In this document: piece by piece, positions 8,416-18,103 of the stretch
How positions within the stretch are numbered: position 1 is the stretch's first letter
Layout of the letters: each line of letters opens with the position of its first letter
NCBI GenBank assembly: GCA_030248065.1
Contig: JASAMV010006225.1
Coordinates: forward strand, 1 to 64,000
Length of the DNA: 64,000 nt
From: Rhynchonema sp. JSB1_4
Taxonomy: Eukaryota > Nematoda > Chromadorea > Monhysterida > Xyalidae
Direction of reading: 5' to 3'
Made by a program: the position numbers and the translations under genes
The notes under the pieces: generated by a model
What the model was told of the DNA's origin: nothing
Database searches by the model: none
The model's input: the letters and a program-made list of their open reading frames with translations, nothing else

Positions 8416-11400
8416 TTCCAATGACCCTGGTTCTTTGCGGAAAATTGTCGAATCCGCAGACACAGCGTTACGTCAGTTGTCAGCGTTGGGATCTGAAATT
8501 GACGGTCTCAGCCAAGAATTTCTTGAAAACACCCTCAGGCAGAAATTACCCCGTGATGTGAATCGTGATCTTGAACGTGCCACGCCAGACGATGGTTGGT
8601 CGATTAATGCGCTGCGTGACAAATTGTGGGACTTGGTCGCGCAGGACGAACGTGTGGCTCAGTACTATCCCGGTGTTGATTCGGTGAAGAAGCAGGCTGG
8701 TGGTCTTGATTCTAACCAAGTGACTACAAACATGTTTCCTGTGAACGTGCAAGAGGGTCAGCAGCAAAGTCAGAGTGCGTCACGAGGTGGTAGTAATCGT
8801 GGTCGCAATTATGGTGGTCGGGGCAAGACAGCTGAACATGGGGGCTGGAGCACAGATTCAACCCGACAGAATATGAATTCCGACCAAACGCAAAGCAACG
8901 TGAGTGGCAGTGGTTACGGTCGTGGGGGTAATCGTAGTGGCTTTCGAGGCGGCACGCGTGGGGGTTGGCACGGTGGCAAGAGTTCTTTCGGAAAATCACC
9001 CACATGCATTTGCTGCGGAGCAAATCATTGGAGTGAGAAATGCACGGTTTTCCCAACCCGGGAGCAGCGCTACGAGTTTTTCTTGAAGCAGCGTTTGTGT
9101 TTTGTTTGTGGCGGCAAGAATCACAGCGCGCGATATTGCAGCACGCAGATGCCCTGTTATTTGTGCAAAAACATGGGGCACCATACGGCAATCTGCAGAG
9201 CAAAAGGTCAGTCAAGTCAAGCAAATGCGCCGCAAAAGCAGTCCGTGAATGTCGTGCAAGTCGAGCAAAGTGACGGTCGTCAAGTTGACGAAAAAAGTGA
9301 CGTGAAAACGGTGAGTGGAAATTCTGTTATTGTTTCGCAAACGCATGCCATGGCTGTGGCTGACAGTGTCACGCCACAATACACGAGAATGATGACGGCA
9401 AAAGCGCCGGCTGGGTTGCCCGGAGCGCGGAATAAAAGCGTGAATGTGAAATTGTTGTTGGACACTGCGTGTGGACGCACGTTTATTGTCGAAAAGTGTG
9501 CCAAACGCGTTGGTTTCGAACCGTTGGAGCCAGCCAACATGAATTTGACGTTGTTCGGGGGTCAAACCAACAAGTTGGAAACAAAAAAGGGTCAGATTTC
9601 GGTCTGGCAACGTGATGGCGTTGAACGTGTGATGCACGCGGCTCTGGTGCCACGTATTCAACGTCCCGAAAAAGTGCCAAAATTATCGGACGAGGACCTG
9701 GAGTTTTTGAAGCAGTTCGGTGACGGCTGGTTGGCCGATGAGTTTCCTGACGGTACAACCACGAACGAGCCAGACATCATAATTGGGATCGACTATTTCT
9801 GGCAGTTCATTTTGCCCGAGAAACCGGTGAAGTTGCCCTCAGGTCTGCTGTTGGTTCACACGACTTTGGGTCCGATTCTGACCGGAGCTGAATATTCGTC
9901 CGAAACGGTTATGCAGACGGCAGCACAGTCAGTGTTCGTGTACAATGTGCTGGCCAGACCAATCGAAGAGGAAATGTTTGTGTTATCGGAGCCGAACCCA
10001 ACGAAACCACGTTTGAGCGAAGAGTCGTTGTGGGCACTTGATCTGATTGGTATTCGTGATGACCCACTGGAAGTGCAAGATGAGAAAGCACTTCAAAAAT
10101 TTCGTGATACGATGAAAATTCTACCGAACGGTTCAATCGAAGTCGGATTCCCTTGGAAAGAGGATCCACCGAATGTGCCTGATCATTATGCGTTGTCGTT
10201 GGCACAGTTGAAAAGTCAAGGTAAGAAATTGGCAGGCAACGAAGAATTGAGGCAAGCCATTGACGGTGTCCGTGAAACGTATGAAAAGGAGGCGTTCATT
10301 GAAGAAGCACCAGAAGTACCGGACGGTCCAGTGTCGTACCACAGCTGGAGTTGCGTTCACACACCGGAAAAGGAAACGACAAAGGGCAGAATTGTAAGCA
10401 ATGGCTCGTTGAAGGCGGGAAAAGATGACAAAAGTATCAATGACGCAATGTATCGTGGTCCTGTCGATTTGCCGAACATGTGTGGATTGTTGCTGAAATT
10501 TCGCACATTCAAGTACTATATTGTGGCAGATTTAGCCAAAGCGTTCATGAAATTGAAGCTCAGGAAACAAGATAGGGACATGACGCGATTCCTGTATTGG
10601 AAAGACCCCAAGAATCCAACGCAAATTGAAGGAAATTTACGGGTGATGCGCTACGCTGTTGTTCTGTTCGGATTCGTTGCATCACCATGGCTGTTGATGG
10701 AATCGTTGCGCTTCATGCTGAATGAGAAAAGGACGAAGCTTGCGTCTGAGATTTGCAAGCACATGTACGTTGACAATCTCGTGTATGGACATGACACAGA
10801 AGAGGAGGTACTGGAGACGTACAAGTATTCGACGAAAGTGTTCTCCGAGCACAACATGGTGATCAGACAATTCGCGAGTAATTCAGTTTGGTTCATGAAA
10901 CAAATACCAGAGGCTGACAAAATGAAGACGGAGAATATGAAAACGTTGGGTGTGAGAACCGACTACGAGAAAGACGAGTTGAGTTTCGCGAAGCCGAAAA
11001 AAGTGAACTACGATGTTAAAGTGACGAAAGCGTATGTGTTGAGCGTGTATGCATCGTTGTTTGATGTTCCTGGCTTACTCGCTCCAGTTCAGTTGAAAGC
11101 AAAGTTGTTCCTGCAAAAATTGCACGCCAAGAAATTTGGATGGAATGTGCCGTTGCCACAAGATTTGGTCGATAAGTGGCTGCAAATCGAAAGTGACTTT
11201 ATGTTGGTCGATACGGTCAGTGTGCCGCGCTACATTGGCACCACTGTGAATTCGTCGGTTCAGTTGCACGTTTTTGTTGACGCAAGCAGTCGTGCGTTCG
11301 CTGCGTGTGTGTACGTTCGAGTGACCAACGGTGGTGTGCACCGAATCTTCTTGTTGTTCTGCAAATGTCGCGTGAAACCGTTGAGTCAAAACAGCTCAGT

Positions 11401-13573
11401 ACCGCATCTTGAGCTGATGTCGATGAAAATTGGAGCAAGATCGCTCAAGTTCGTGAACAACCAGCTGAATTTGCCGAATGTGACGAAACTGGTCGCGCAT
11501 TGCGATTCGCAAGTTGTATTGTCGTGGATTCGTTCAGTGAAGTCGGTGAAACCGTTTGTGGATCGTGCTGTTGCTGAAATTCGTGAAGTCGACTGTGAGT
11601 TCCGCTACGTCAACACCAAAATGAATCCAGCTGATGTAGCAACACGAGGCTGCAGTTTGGCTGAACTCAAAGCGAATCGTTTGTGGTGGCATGGGCCTGA
11701 GTTCCTGACCAAACACGAATCTGAATGGCCTGTATCAGAAGGCATGCAGCCAATTACTGTCGATGAGCTGAAACGTATTCGTGAAAACGCCGAGAAACAA
11801 AATGAGGCCGTGAATATTTTCCACGCGGCAACCGTGACAGACAAGTCTCAGTGTGACTTTCAAACGAGTGTGATTCCGTTCGAAAGATTCAGTTCGTATG
11901 ATCGGTTGGTAATGACGACTGTGTACGTTCTGCGTCATCTCAAGGCTCGTGTGTTGTCAAAATTGTCGGTTGAAACGTTGCAAGGGCAACATTTGCTTGA
12001 ACGAGTCAAGCAAACAATGAAAGAAAAAGGGTTTGTGACGGCCAAAGAAGTGACGTTGGCCAAAGCGTACGTCGAACGCGAAGTGCAGAAAGAGAATTTT
12101 GGTGACGCGTTCGAGGCGTTGCGTACAGGCAAACGCAATCAATTAGTCGAACAGTTCGGTTTGTACGTCGATCAAAACGGTCTGTTGCGTTCGAAAAGTC
12201 GATGTACAAATGCACAGTTAACTGATGAGGCAAAGTATCCGATCATGATTCCGAAGAAGACGCACTTCACCAAGTTATTCGTGATGAAATACCATGAACG
12301 TTGCATGCACAACGGTGTTCAGCAAACGCTGATGGAAATACGGCAAAAGTATTGGCTTGTGTCCGGCCGAACAGAGGTTCGCAAAGTGATCGTACCATGT
12401 GTTGTGTGTCGCAAGTTGAAGGGCAAAGCATACAAATTGCCAAAGTGTCCTCCGCTACCAGCTGAGCGAGTGTCTCGTTCAGGTACGTTTGAAGGCGCCG
12501 GAATCGATTACGCCGGACCAACTTATGTGAAAGAAAATCGTGATTCGAAGACACCCATGAAGGTTTGGGTTGCGTTGTTGTCATGTTTTTCGAGCAGATC
12601 AGTGCATCTGGAGACGGCCATTGACTTGTCAACTGACAAATGTCTCAATGTGCTACGACGTTTCATTGCCCGAAGAGGAAAACCAAAACATTTGTACAGC
12701 GACAATGCCACGCACTTCCAATTATTGAAGAAGATCCTGAATGAAAATTGGCCAAATAACCCAGACAACGATGAATATCTCGACTATCTGGCCAAGGAAG
12801 AAATCGAATGGCGCATGCAAACACCGCTAAGTCCGTGGAAAGGCGGCATGTTTGAACGAATGATTGGCATAATGAAGAGAATGATCAAAGCAGCTGTTGG
12901 CAAACGATTGCTGACGCTGGAAGAGTTCCAAACGGTTCTGTGTGAGGTCGAAGCGATGATGAATTCAAGACCGTTGACATATTTGTATTCGGACAACGAG
13001 TCGTTTCAAGTGTTGCGTCCGATTGATTTCCTGGCACCTGGTCGTGAGTGTGGTGCAGTTCGTTTCGCGAACGACGAGAGTGACGATTCTGACTACGAAG
13101 AAGGCGAAATGTCAACCGAGGCGATTGTGAAAAGGAATTGGGCTGAGCAATCAAAATGTCTCGATCGTGCATGGAAGTTGTACACGACCGAATATCTGAC
13201 AAGTTTGAGAGAACGTTACAAGTCGAGCATCGATCAGCCCAGGGGAGCTGTCAATATGAAACCACAAGTTGGTGATGTCGTTTTGCTGGACGATGGTAAT
13301 GTGCCAAGAGGATGTTGGCGATTGGCGAGAATCGTACGTTTGTTCCATGGTGACGACGGGGAATGTCGTTCAGCTGAAATCGTTGTATCGAATGGTAACT
13401 TGTTGAAGCGATCAATCAGCAAGTTGATCCCTCTGGAACTGCACGAAAACGAAACAGAGCAGAAGGAAAACGAACGTGCTGTTTCGCAAGTCGAGAAGTC
13501 AAGTGAGTCGGAGGCACAACCGTTGCGTCGTTCGGAGCGGTTGAAGGCCAAATCCACGGTCGTGCAGACGTGA
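8408..13573 (+). CDS. BEL/Pao retrotransposon polyprotein (Gag C-part, protease, RT, RNase H, integrase)
   Basis: A 1721-codon open frame. In order it shows: three CCHC zinc knuckles (about residues 200, 231, 250); a retropepsin-like site DTA in place of DTG/DSG (352); reverse transcriptase with a YVDN active-site motif (787-790); RNase H with an acidic residue in VDAS (958) and the BEL-typical MNPADVATRG; an integrase HHCC region (KYHERCMHNG ... CVVCRK); and the integrase DDE residues in GIDYAG, YSDNATHF and the E of GGMFERM (about 1367, 1431, 1483). A DUF5641-like C-terminus follows. It encodes enzymes for reverse transcription and integration. The long intact frame shows the copy is young, although Gag is truncated. 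Base use is more AAGTTG/GTG-rich than the surroundings. Confidence 0.9.
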   Translation: MFDSNDPGSLRKIVESADTALRQLSALGSEIDGLSQEFLENTLRQKLPRDVNRDLERATPDDGWSINALRDKLWDLVAQDERVAQYYPGVDSVKKQAGGLDSNQVTTNMFPVNVQEGQQQSQSASRGGSNRGRNYGGRGKTAEHGGWSTDSTRQNMNSDQTQSNVSGSGYGRGGNRSGFRGGTRGGWHGGKSSFGKSPTCICCGANHWSEKCTVFPTREQRYEFFLKQRLCFVCGGKNHSARYCSTQMPCYLCKNMGHHTAICRAKGQSSQANAPQKQSVNVVQVEQSDGRQVDEKSDVKTVSGNSVIVSQTHAMAVADSVTPQYTRMMTAKAPAGLPGARNKSVNVKLLLDTACGRTFIVEKCAKRVGFEPLEPANMNLTLFGGQTNKLETKKGQISVWQRDGVERVMHAALVPRIQRPEKVPKLSDEDLEFLKQFGDGWLADEFPDGTTTNEPDIIIGIDYFWQFILPEKPVKLPSGLLLVHTTLGPILTGAEYSSETVMQTAAQSVFVYNVLARPIEEEMFVLSEPNPTKPRLSEESLWALDLIGIRDDPLEVQDEKALQKFRDTMKILPNGSIEVGFPWKEDPPNVPDHYALSLAQLKSQGKKLAGNEELRQAIDGVRETYEKEAFIEEAPEVPDGPVSYHSWSCVHTPEKETTKGRIVSNGSLKAGKDDKSINDAMYRGPVDLPNMCGLLLKFRTFKYYIVADLAKAFMKLKLRKQDRDMTRFLYWKDPKNPTQIEGNLRVMRYAVVLFGFVASPWLLMESLRFMLNEKRTKLASEICKHMYVDNLVYGHDTEEEVLETYKYSTKVFSEHNMVIRQFASNSVWFMKQIPEADKMKTENMKTLGVRTDYEKDELSFAKPKKVNYDVKVTKAYVLSVYASLFDVPGLLAPVQLKAKLFLQKLHAKKFGWNVPLPQDLVDKWLQIESDFMLVDTVSVPRYIGTTVNSSVQLHVFVDASSRAFAACVYVRVTNGGVHRIFLLFCKCRVKPLSQNSSVPHLELMSMKIGARSLKFVNNQLNLPNVTKLVAHCDSQVVLSWIRSVKSVKPFVDRAVAEIREVDCEFRYVNTKMNPADVATRGCSLAELKANRLWWHGPEFLTKHESEWPVSEGMQPITVDELKRIRENAEKQNEAVNIFHAATVTDKSQCDFQTSVIPFERFSSYDRLVMTTVYVLRHLKARVLSKLSVETLQGQHLLERVKQTMKEKGFVTAKEVTLAKAYVEREVQKENFGDAFEALRTGKRNQLVEQFGLYVDQNGLLRSKSRCTNAQLTDEAKYPIMIPKKTHFTKLFVMKYHERCMHNGVQQTLMEIRQKYWLVSGRTEVRKVIVPCVVCRKLKGKAYKLPKCPPLPAERVSRSGTFEGAGIDYAGPTYVKENRDSKTPMKVWVALLSCFSSRSVHLETAIDLSTDKCLNVLRRFIARRGKPKHLYSDNATHFQLLKKILNENWPNNPDNDEYLDYLAKEEIEWRMQTPLSPWKGGMFERMIGIMKRMIKAAVGKRLLTLEEFQTVLCEVEAMMNSRPLTYLYSDNESFQVLRPIDFLAPGRECGAVRFANDESDDSDYEEGEMSTEAIVKRNWAEQSKCLDRAWKLYTTEYLTSLRERYKSSIDQPRGAVNMKPQVGDVVLLDDGNVPRGCWRLARIVRLFHGDDGECRSAEIVVSNGNLLKRSISKLIPLELHENETEQKENERAVSQVEKSSESEAQPLRRSERLKAKSTVVQT

Positions 13574-13883
13574 TTTTCTCTCGAGGGGGAGAGAATGGCG
13601 ATGTTCTTTGTTTGCCAGTTCGCTATTTGGGCAAACTTCGTTTATTGTACTATGTGCTTATCGTATTGTATCGCATCGTATCGTGTTCTACGTCTACGCT
13701 TATCCAGTTCTCGTCTACAACTAACGAACAGTCCGTTGAAAGAAGAAAGAAGGCATGGAAACTTGAATGAATGAAAGACTCTGACGAAGGAAGAAAATGG
13801 GACATTGGACTGAACTTTTATTGATCTATTGCATTTGACTTTTTCAGAGTTTAATTTTGATTCATTCTTCTGAAGGGGGAGGA
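13574..13883 (+). other. BEL/Pao 3' untranslated region and polypurine tract
   Basis: Non-coding. A purine tract TCTCGAGGGGGAGAG follows the stop at 13575-13590 and a second, TGAAGGGGGAGGA (13871-13883), lies directly before the family-B LTR and is the likely plus-strand primer. Confidence 0.6.
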
Positions 13884-14090
13884 TGTAGTGACGAATCCCC
13901 ATGTGGCCTTGGAATGCAAAGCAGTGTAACGTGACTTTACTAAATATCACATGATTCATTGTATTTTGTCTACACACATTCTATCAGCTTATTTCCTGTG
14001 TGCTTGTGCTTGTGAGCTTCAGAGTTGGTAACGTGGTTTATGTGTGCCTTTGGAATAAAGTGTGTTATGAAGCAAAGACAGTTTCACATT
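13884..14090 (+). repeat. LTR, family B (3' LTR of the BEL/Pao element)
   Basis: 207 bp beginning TGTAGTGACGAATCCCC after a polypurine tract and ending CACATT at the ATAG target duplication. GGAATAAAGTG near 14051 is a polyadenylation-like signal. Apart from the first ten bases it does not match the family-A LTRs, and no second copy exists in the window. Confidence 0.75.
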
Positions 14091-14189
14091 ATAGCGGTCA
14101 CGTGACTTCTGCAGCCAGTGCACACATAATGCGCTTTGCGGATCAGGCAACGCGGTTGAAAAGTTTCTCCCAAAAGAATTGCCAGAGTG

Positions 14190-15751
14190 TAACTGACTGC
14201 CTCTCTCCAACGTATGATTACTGCACTCAGTTACTGCACGAGTACATTGCCTGTAAGTGCCTCCGAATGTGAGAGTTCTCCAAACAGAACGTCGTTGCCA
14301 GGGTTACTGTCAAAGACGCATGAGCTGATAAAAAGCCTAGCTACCGCTGATTTATATTATGGATAAACGTGCAGGAGGAACACGACATGTTTTTGTCAAC
14401 TAAGGTTCTTCTCAGCCTAAGATACATAGTCCCACGCATGATTCCCACAGTGGCATATTGTCAACGCAACTGCCTCTGTTTCGTGCAAACGCAGCAGGAT
14501 GTCTGTTATGTATCGTCAACGCACGGACTCTCACTATTCGAGTGTGTAGCAACTCTGCATTGATTTCATCGCGCTCACGTGCTTTCCTTCCATACTAATG
14601 GCATCACATCATAGTTTGAATTACATAAATCTGCACAGGTGACACACAGCACACGAATCACAGTCAGTTGTGTTGACAACAATTGCATCAGCCGCCGGAA
14701 CAGACACGAAAAATCATTATGTCGCCGACGGTATTTTAATTGATGCCGATGACCTGTGTCAACGACGTTACACTTGGGTGCCGCAACTTTGATTGTATAC
14801 AGTATGCTGTTCACAGAAGCTTGGCTGGTCCCGGTGGCTACGATGGTGTCAGGCGTTTGCACTGCTTTCATTCCGTGAGTGCATCTGAGCAGCCCTCTTT
14901 AGGGCCCCTTCTTGGTTGTAGCTGGTTTTCAGTGACGTAGGAGAGGGGTTAGCAGCTTAGGGGTACCGTATCCTCTCCGAGAAGTTACAAGAAAGAAAAA
15001 GAACCCCTAAACCGCAACATTTTCACTTTTTCTGACACTTCAAATGTCAAAAAAATCGCGCGCCCGCGCCTCTATTTCACGCATTTTCACCAGCTTCTAG
15101 CGGTTCCGGGCACGAAAAAGTCAAAATTTTCGCGCGCTGTGGGTAACTGCTTTCATGTACATGGCTCAACAGGCGCTGAATTTTGAAAAAAGCACAACGG
15201 TTGAAAAAAAACAGAGTTGCAGAAATGAAACAAGCACTGTATAAAAATGATTTTTCGCCCAAGTGGTAGGTTAAATTCAGACCCCCAGCTGGTTTCATTG
15301 GTATTGGTCGCACAATGACTATATAATAATTGGTCAAATTTTTTTCCTGAATCGTGAAGAGGGAAAGTGACGGAGCAATGACGTTGCGTTGCGTGATCGC
15401 ACACAAAGTATGTAGTAAAGAGAATGTTTCAGACCTGCGGCAACGTGGTTGATCTGCTAGATTATTTTTAGCTGAAAATGCTTTGTCAAAAATACAAGTA
15501 GCATAGTGGTTAAGGTTGAACCTGAAGATCAGGGTAGATGAATTCTGATTTAGTCATTGTGCGACCAATACCGTATTTTTCGGTTCCCAATTTGCAAGGG
15601 CTAACCTAATGCTAACCTTACTCTCAAGCATGAGCCTAAACCCCAAAGCCCAAGTCACTCCATTTGGCCAGGGTCCCAGAGGATCGGGCCCTATCTATGC
15701 CGGACGATCTTCATTTAAACTAAATTTTCCTCACTTCTGGGGTGTGTTTAG
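14190..15751. other. Non-coding part of the right tandem copy
   Basis: Equivalent to 2007-3303. It holds the dispersed repeat (about 14372-14790) and the MITE at 15304-15568. No DRAM first exon was found here either. Confidence 0.4.
15304..15568. mobile_element. 265-bp MITE with TTGGTCGCACAATGAC termini
   Basis: 16-bp terminal inverted repeats TTGGTCGCACAATGAC, flanked by TA (15302-15303 and 15569-15570). A second member in inverted orientation lies at 18942-19216, and an excision scar of this insertion stands at 3118-3126 in the left tandem copy. Tc1/mariner-type by its TA target. Confidence 0.9.
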
Positions 15752-17052
15752 GTACGCAATCGGTGTTGAGCTCAACCACATCAACCCCCATTGGCCGTAC
15801 ATCAGGTATGGGTATGGTGCTGAAGACACGTCGATTTTGACCGTAATAACCGCAATTTTCAGCATCAACGGCATATACGCACCAGAAAGCTGTATTTTCG
15901 GCCAGCTGCTCAATATAACGGCACTTTTCAGTCAGTTTTGTTTCTCGACACGATTATTGAAGTTTTCATGAAAGAAATTCAAAACCATATCCAAAATCCC
16001 CTGTCTAATCCCAACCTATGCAGTGGGTGTGTGCGTGTACCTGCGGCATCGCCAAATGGTCACCCTCTACCATCATACAATGTTGCGCGTTGACAAATGG
16101 TGGCGCGTTGCCAGTGTGCTCGCAATGTGGCTTGGTCTCGTTGCCGCGTTCTGCACAAGTATCGTCGCTAACTTTCAGGTGAAGCTATGAGAGATCCACA
16201 TAGGTATTGTACATATCAATTGCCCTGAGTAAGAAATTGCTTGCTGCCGCAAATCACCTGATGATGTTTTGCAACACCAGATGAACAAGCTTCTCACCGT
16301 GCATATCATCGCGGCGTTGTGCGCATTTGGCGGTGCGCTCATCTACATCTGCATGCAGACCATCCTCACGTTCGCGCTCAAACCACGACTGCATTCCGAT
16401 TGGTTGTGTTACGTGAGGCTGGCCATCTGTGCCCTAAGCGTGCCGTCGCTTGTTGCATGTTGGTGAATTGTTTGACTCAAATACATTGTTATCATTGGAC
16501 GCGACATTTTCGACAGCGGGGCTGTCCACGTATCGTCCGCGCGGACTATGGGTGCAAGTGTTTGAGGGCTCTAAGTATAGCAACGCATTTTGGGAAAAGC
16601 TAGTCCAGTTTCAAAATTGACTTCTCTTTTTTCTCAGGCTTGGGCTCACGATTAGACTTCGGCCAAACCTTGAGCCAACCCGTGCATTCTATCGCGAAAT
16701 CGAAAATTCGTGTTTTCTCTGTCAAGGCAATTGGACCAGCTTTTCCCAAGATGCTATGGCAACTCCCGGTCTGAAGAATATATCCGGCGCGTTCACAATG
16801 ACGACAAATAGGATCGTGAAACATTGGGACTGAGCGGTCCCCGAAAAAAGCACTCATATCTGCCGTATTACAGATCTTGTTGGCTCGGCGCTCGCCAATC
16901 ACCGATTCGCAGCAGCTTGCGAGTGGGTGTATGCGATGCTCATATTCGTATATCTGCTCACTTTCGCAGTTGAGCTCAAACAATGCATTGTGCACGAACC
17001 GAAAGTGGAGTTGAAGTCGCATGTGTTGAATAAATTGGGCGCTGCCAACTAA
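15752..17052 (+). CDS. DRAM/TMEM150-family membrane protein (tandem copy 2; N-terminal exon not found)
   Basis: This is the same exon set as copy 1 (3304-4616) and very similar in sequence. The same landmark motifs are present: INPHWPYIS, APESCIFGQLLNITA, YLRHRQM, SIVANFQ, MNKLLTVH, and a final helix after CEWVYAML. A TGA after VKL and other small indels fall in the intron after SIVANFQ and do not affect the product. The exon encoding IYAPESCIF is four residues shorter than in copy 1 (MHARAPES), nearer to human DRAM2. Since it also keeps CEW, this copy looks like the better preserved one. It ends with TAA at 17050-17052. Confidence 0.7.
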
Positions 17053-18103
17053 ATGTGAGGATGGTATACCTTCGGAGACCAGTACACTGTACATAGCAAT
17101 GATTGTGCCGACTGTTATCAATTTTCAAACTGTTAAACATTCGTTATTTCACATTTTACAACCAAAATCATCACGTGGTGTTACCATAAAATCGACCAGT
17201 AACATAAATCAACCACTTGTATCATATCACAATATTTCTGATGGGTGTTATTTAACGATGTACGACTTGGATTGAACGCGGAATTACGAAATATTTACAA
17301 GCAGAAATATGATTCATTTTCGAGTTGCGCAACGCGGAATGCATTTTGCGGAAATATTTCGGAAGCGCCAACACAAAAAACGCGTTCAACCCAAATCCGT
17401 CCGAAGTAACTCAGGTACGATAAAGTCCATGGCAATGACAAGAAATAAGCGGATAAGTCCAATCTTGTTACTTAGTAAAGAAAACAAAAAAAACATCAAA
17501 AAAAATGTTGCCAATTTTCTGTCTGCATATTGAGCACCGGTACATCAGTATCAAACCTGCCAGACAGGGCTGACTTGCGGATATGACACATCACAATTCG
17601 GGGCTCGCAGACAATTAGCTGATGTTTCATGTACAAGGTATATAAATTCGCGAACGCATATCTGACACAAAAGATTGTAACTGAAAAACAAAAATGTAAA
17701 TCGAGGATACATGGGGTAGCCATGATTGCACACTCGGGTTTCCTGTCATATTAGTTGTACGAACACTCTGTGTAAATAGCACAACGGTGGATTCAGATGT
17801 TTCATGACGGTCGCATGAAACTTGCTTTGGTCTCGGCCATCAAGCAGTGCCCTCCTTAAAAGCAACCACATACCGCACCAATTTTTTATGCTCCGAAGGA
17901 AGTTTCATTGGACCAATGTTGCTGTACAGCAGTCGCAGTCAAACTTACGGAGCCTCGAACAAGAGAGACAAAAAGACGCCTGCAATGGATGTTCGCTGAG
18001 TTATACCATGATCTGCAGGCGCAAGTCTCAAGTCTGAGCCTCCAAAAGTTCGACCCCAAGCAACAAAACCGGAGGATTTAAAAAAAAAACAACAAGAATG
18101 TAT
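17053..18103 (-). other. SELENOT 3' UTR region (right copy)
   Basis: This lies between the DRAM copy 2 stop and the SELENOT stop, which converge. Strong stems exist on the minus strand (for example GCCTGCAA with TTGCAGGC at the place equivalent to 5550-5590), but no complete SECIS core could be confirmed by eye. If SELENOT is translated with Sec, the element should be here. Confidence 0.4.

Larger units (their letters stand above)
6695..14090 (+). mobile_element. Composite LTR retroelement (BEL/Pao gag-pol with mismatched LTRs)
   Basis: The 7396-bp insertion is bounded by ATAG (6691-6694 and 14091-14094), which is present once in the empty site at 1908-1911, so the ends are certain. From left to right it holds an LTR of family A in minus orientation, about 700 bp of interior, a second family-A LTR in minus orientation, then a plus-strand BEL/Pao gag-pol lacking its own 5' LTR, and a family-B LTR. 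The only matched LTR pair is thus the small left-hand module. One shared target duplication implies that the chimera was integrated as one unit or that its left end was rebuilt after insertion. Confidence 0.8.
6614..14189. mobile_element. Palindromic MITE split by the composite LTR insertion
   Basis: Left half 6614-6694 and right half 14095-14189 together equal the MITE at 1831-2006. The LTR element entered at the unpaired centre of the palindrome (CCATAGCGG), duplicating ATAG. Confidence 0.85.

Noticed and set aside
8724..9224. Long minus-strand frames inside the BEL/Pao pol region
   Set aside because: Antisense shadows of a clear polyprotein with ordered catalytic motifs.
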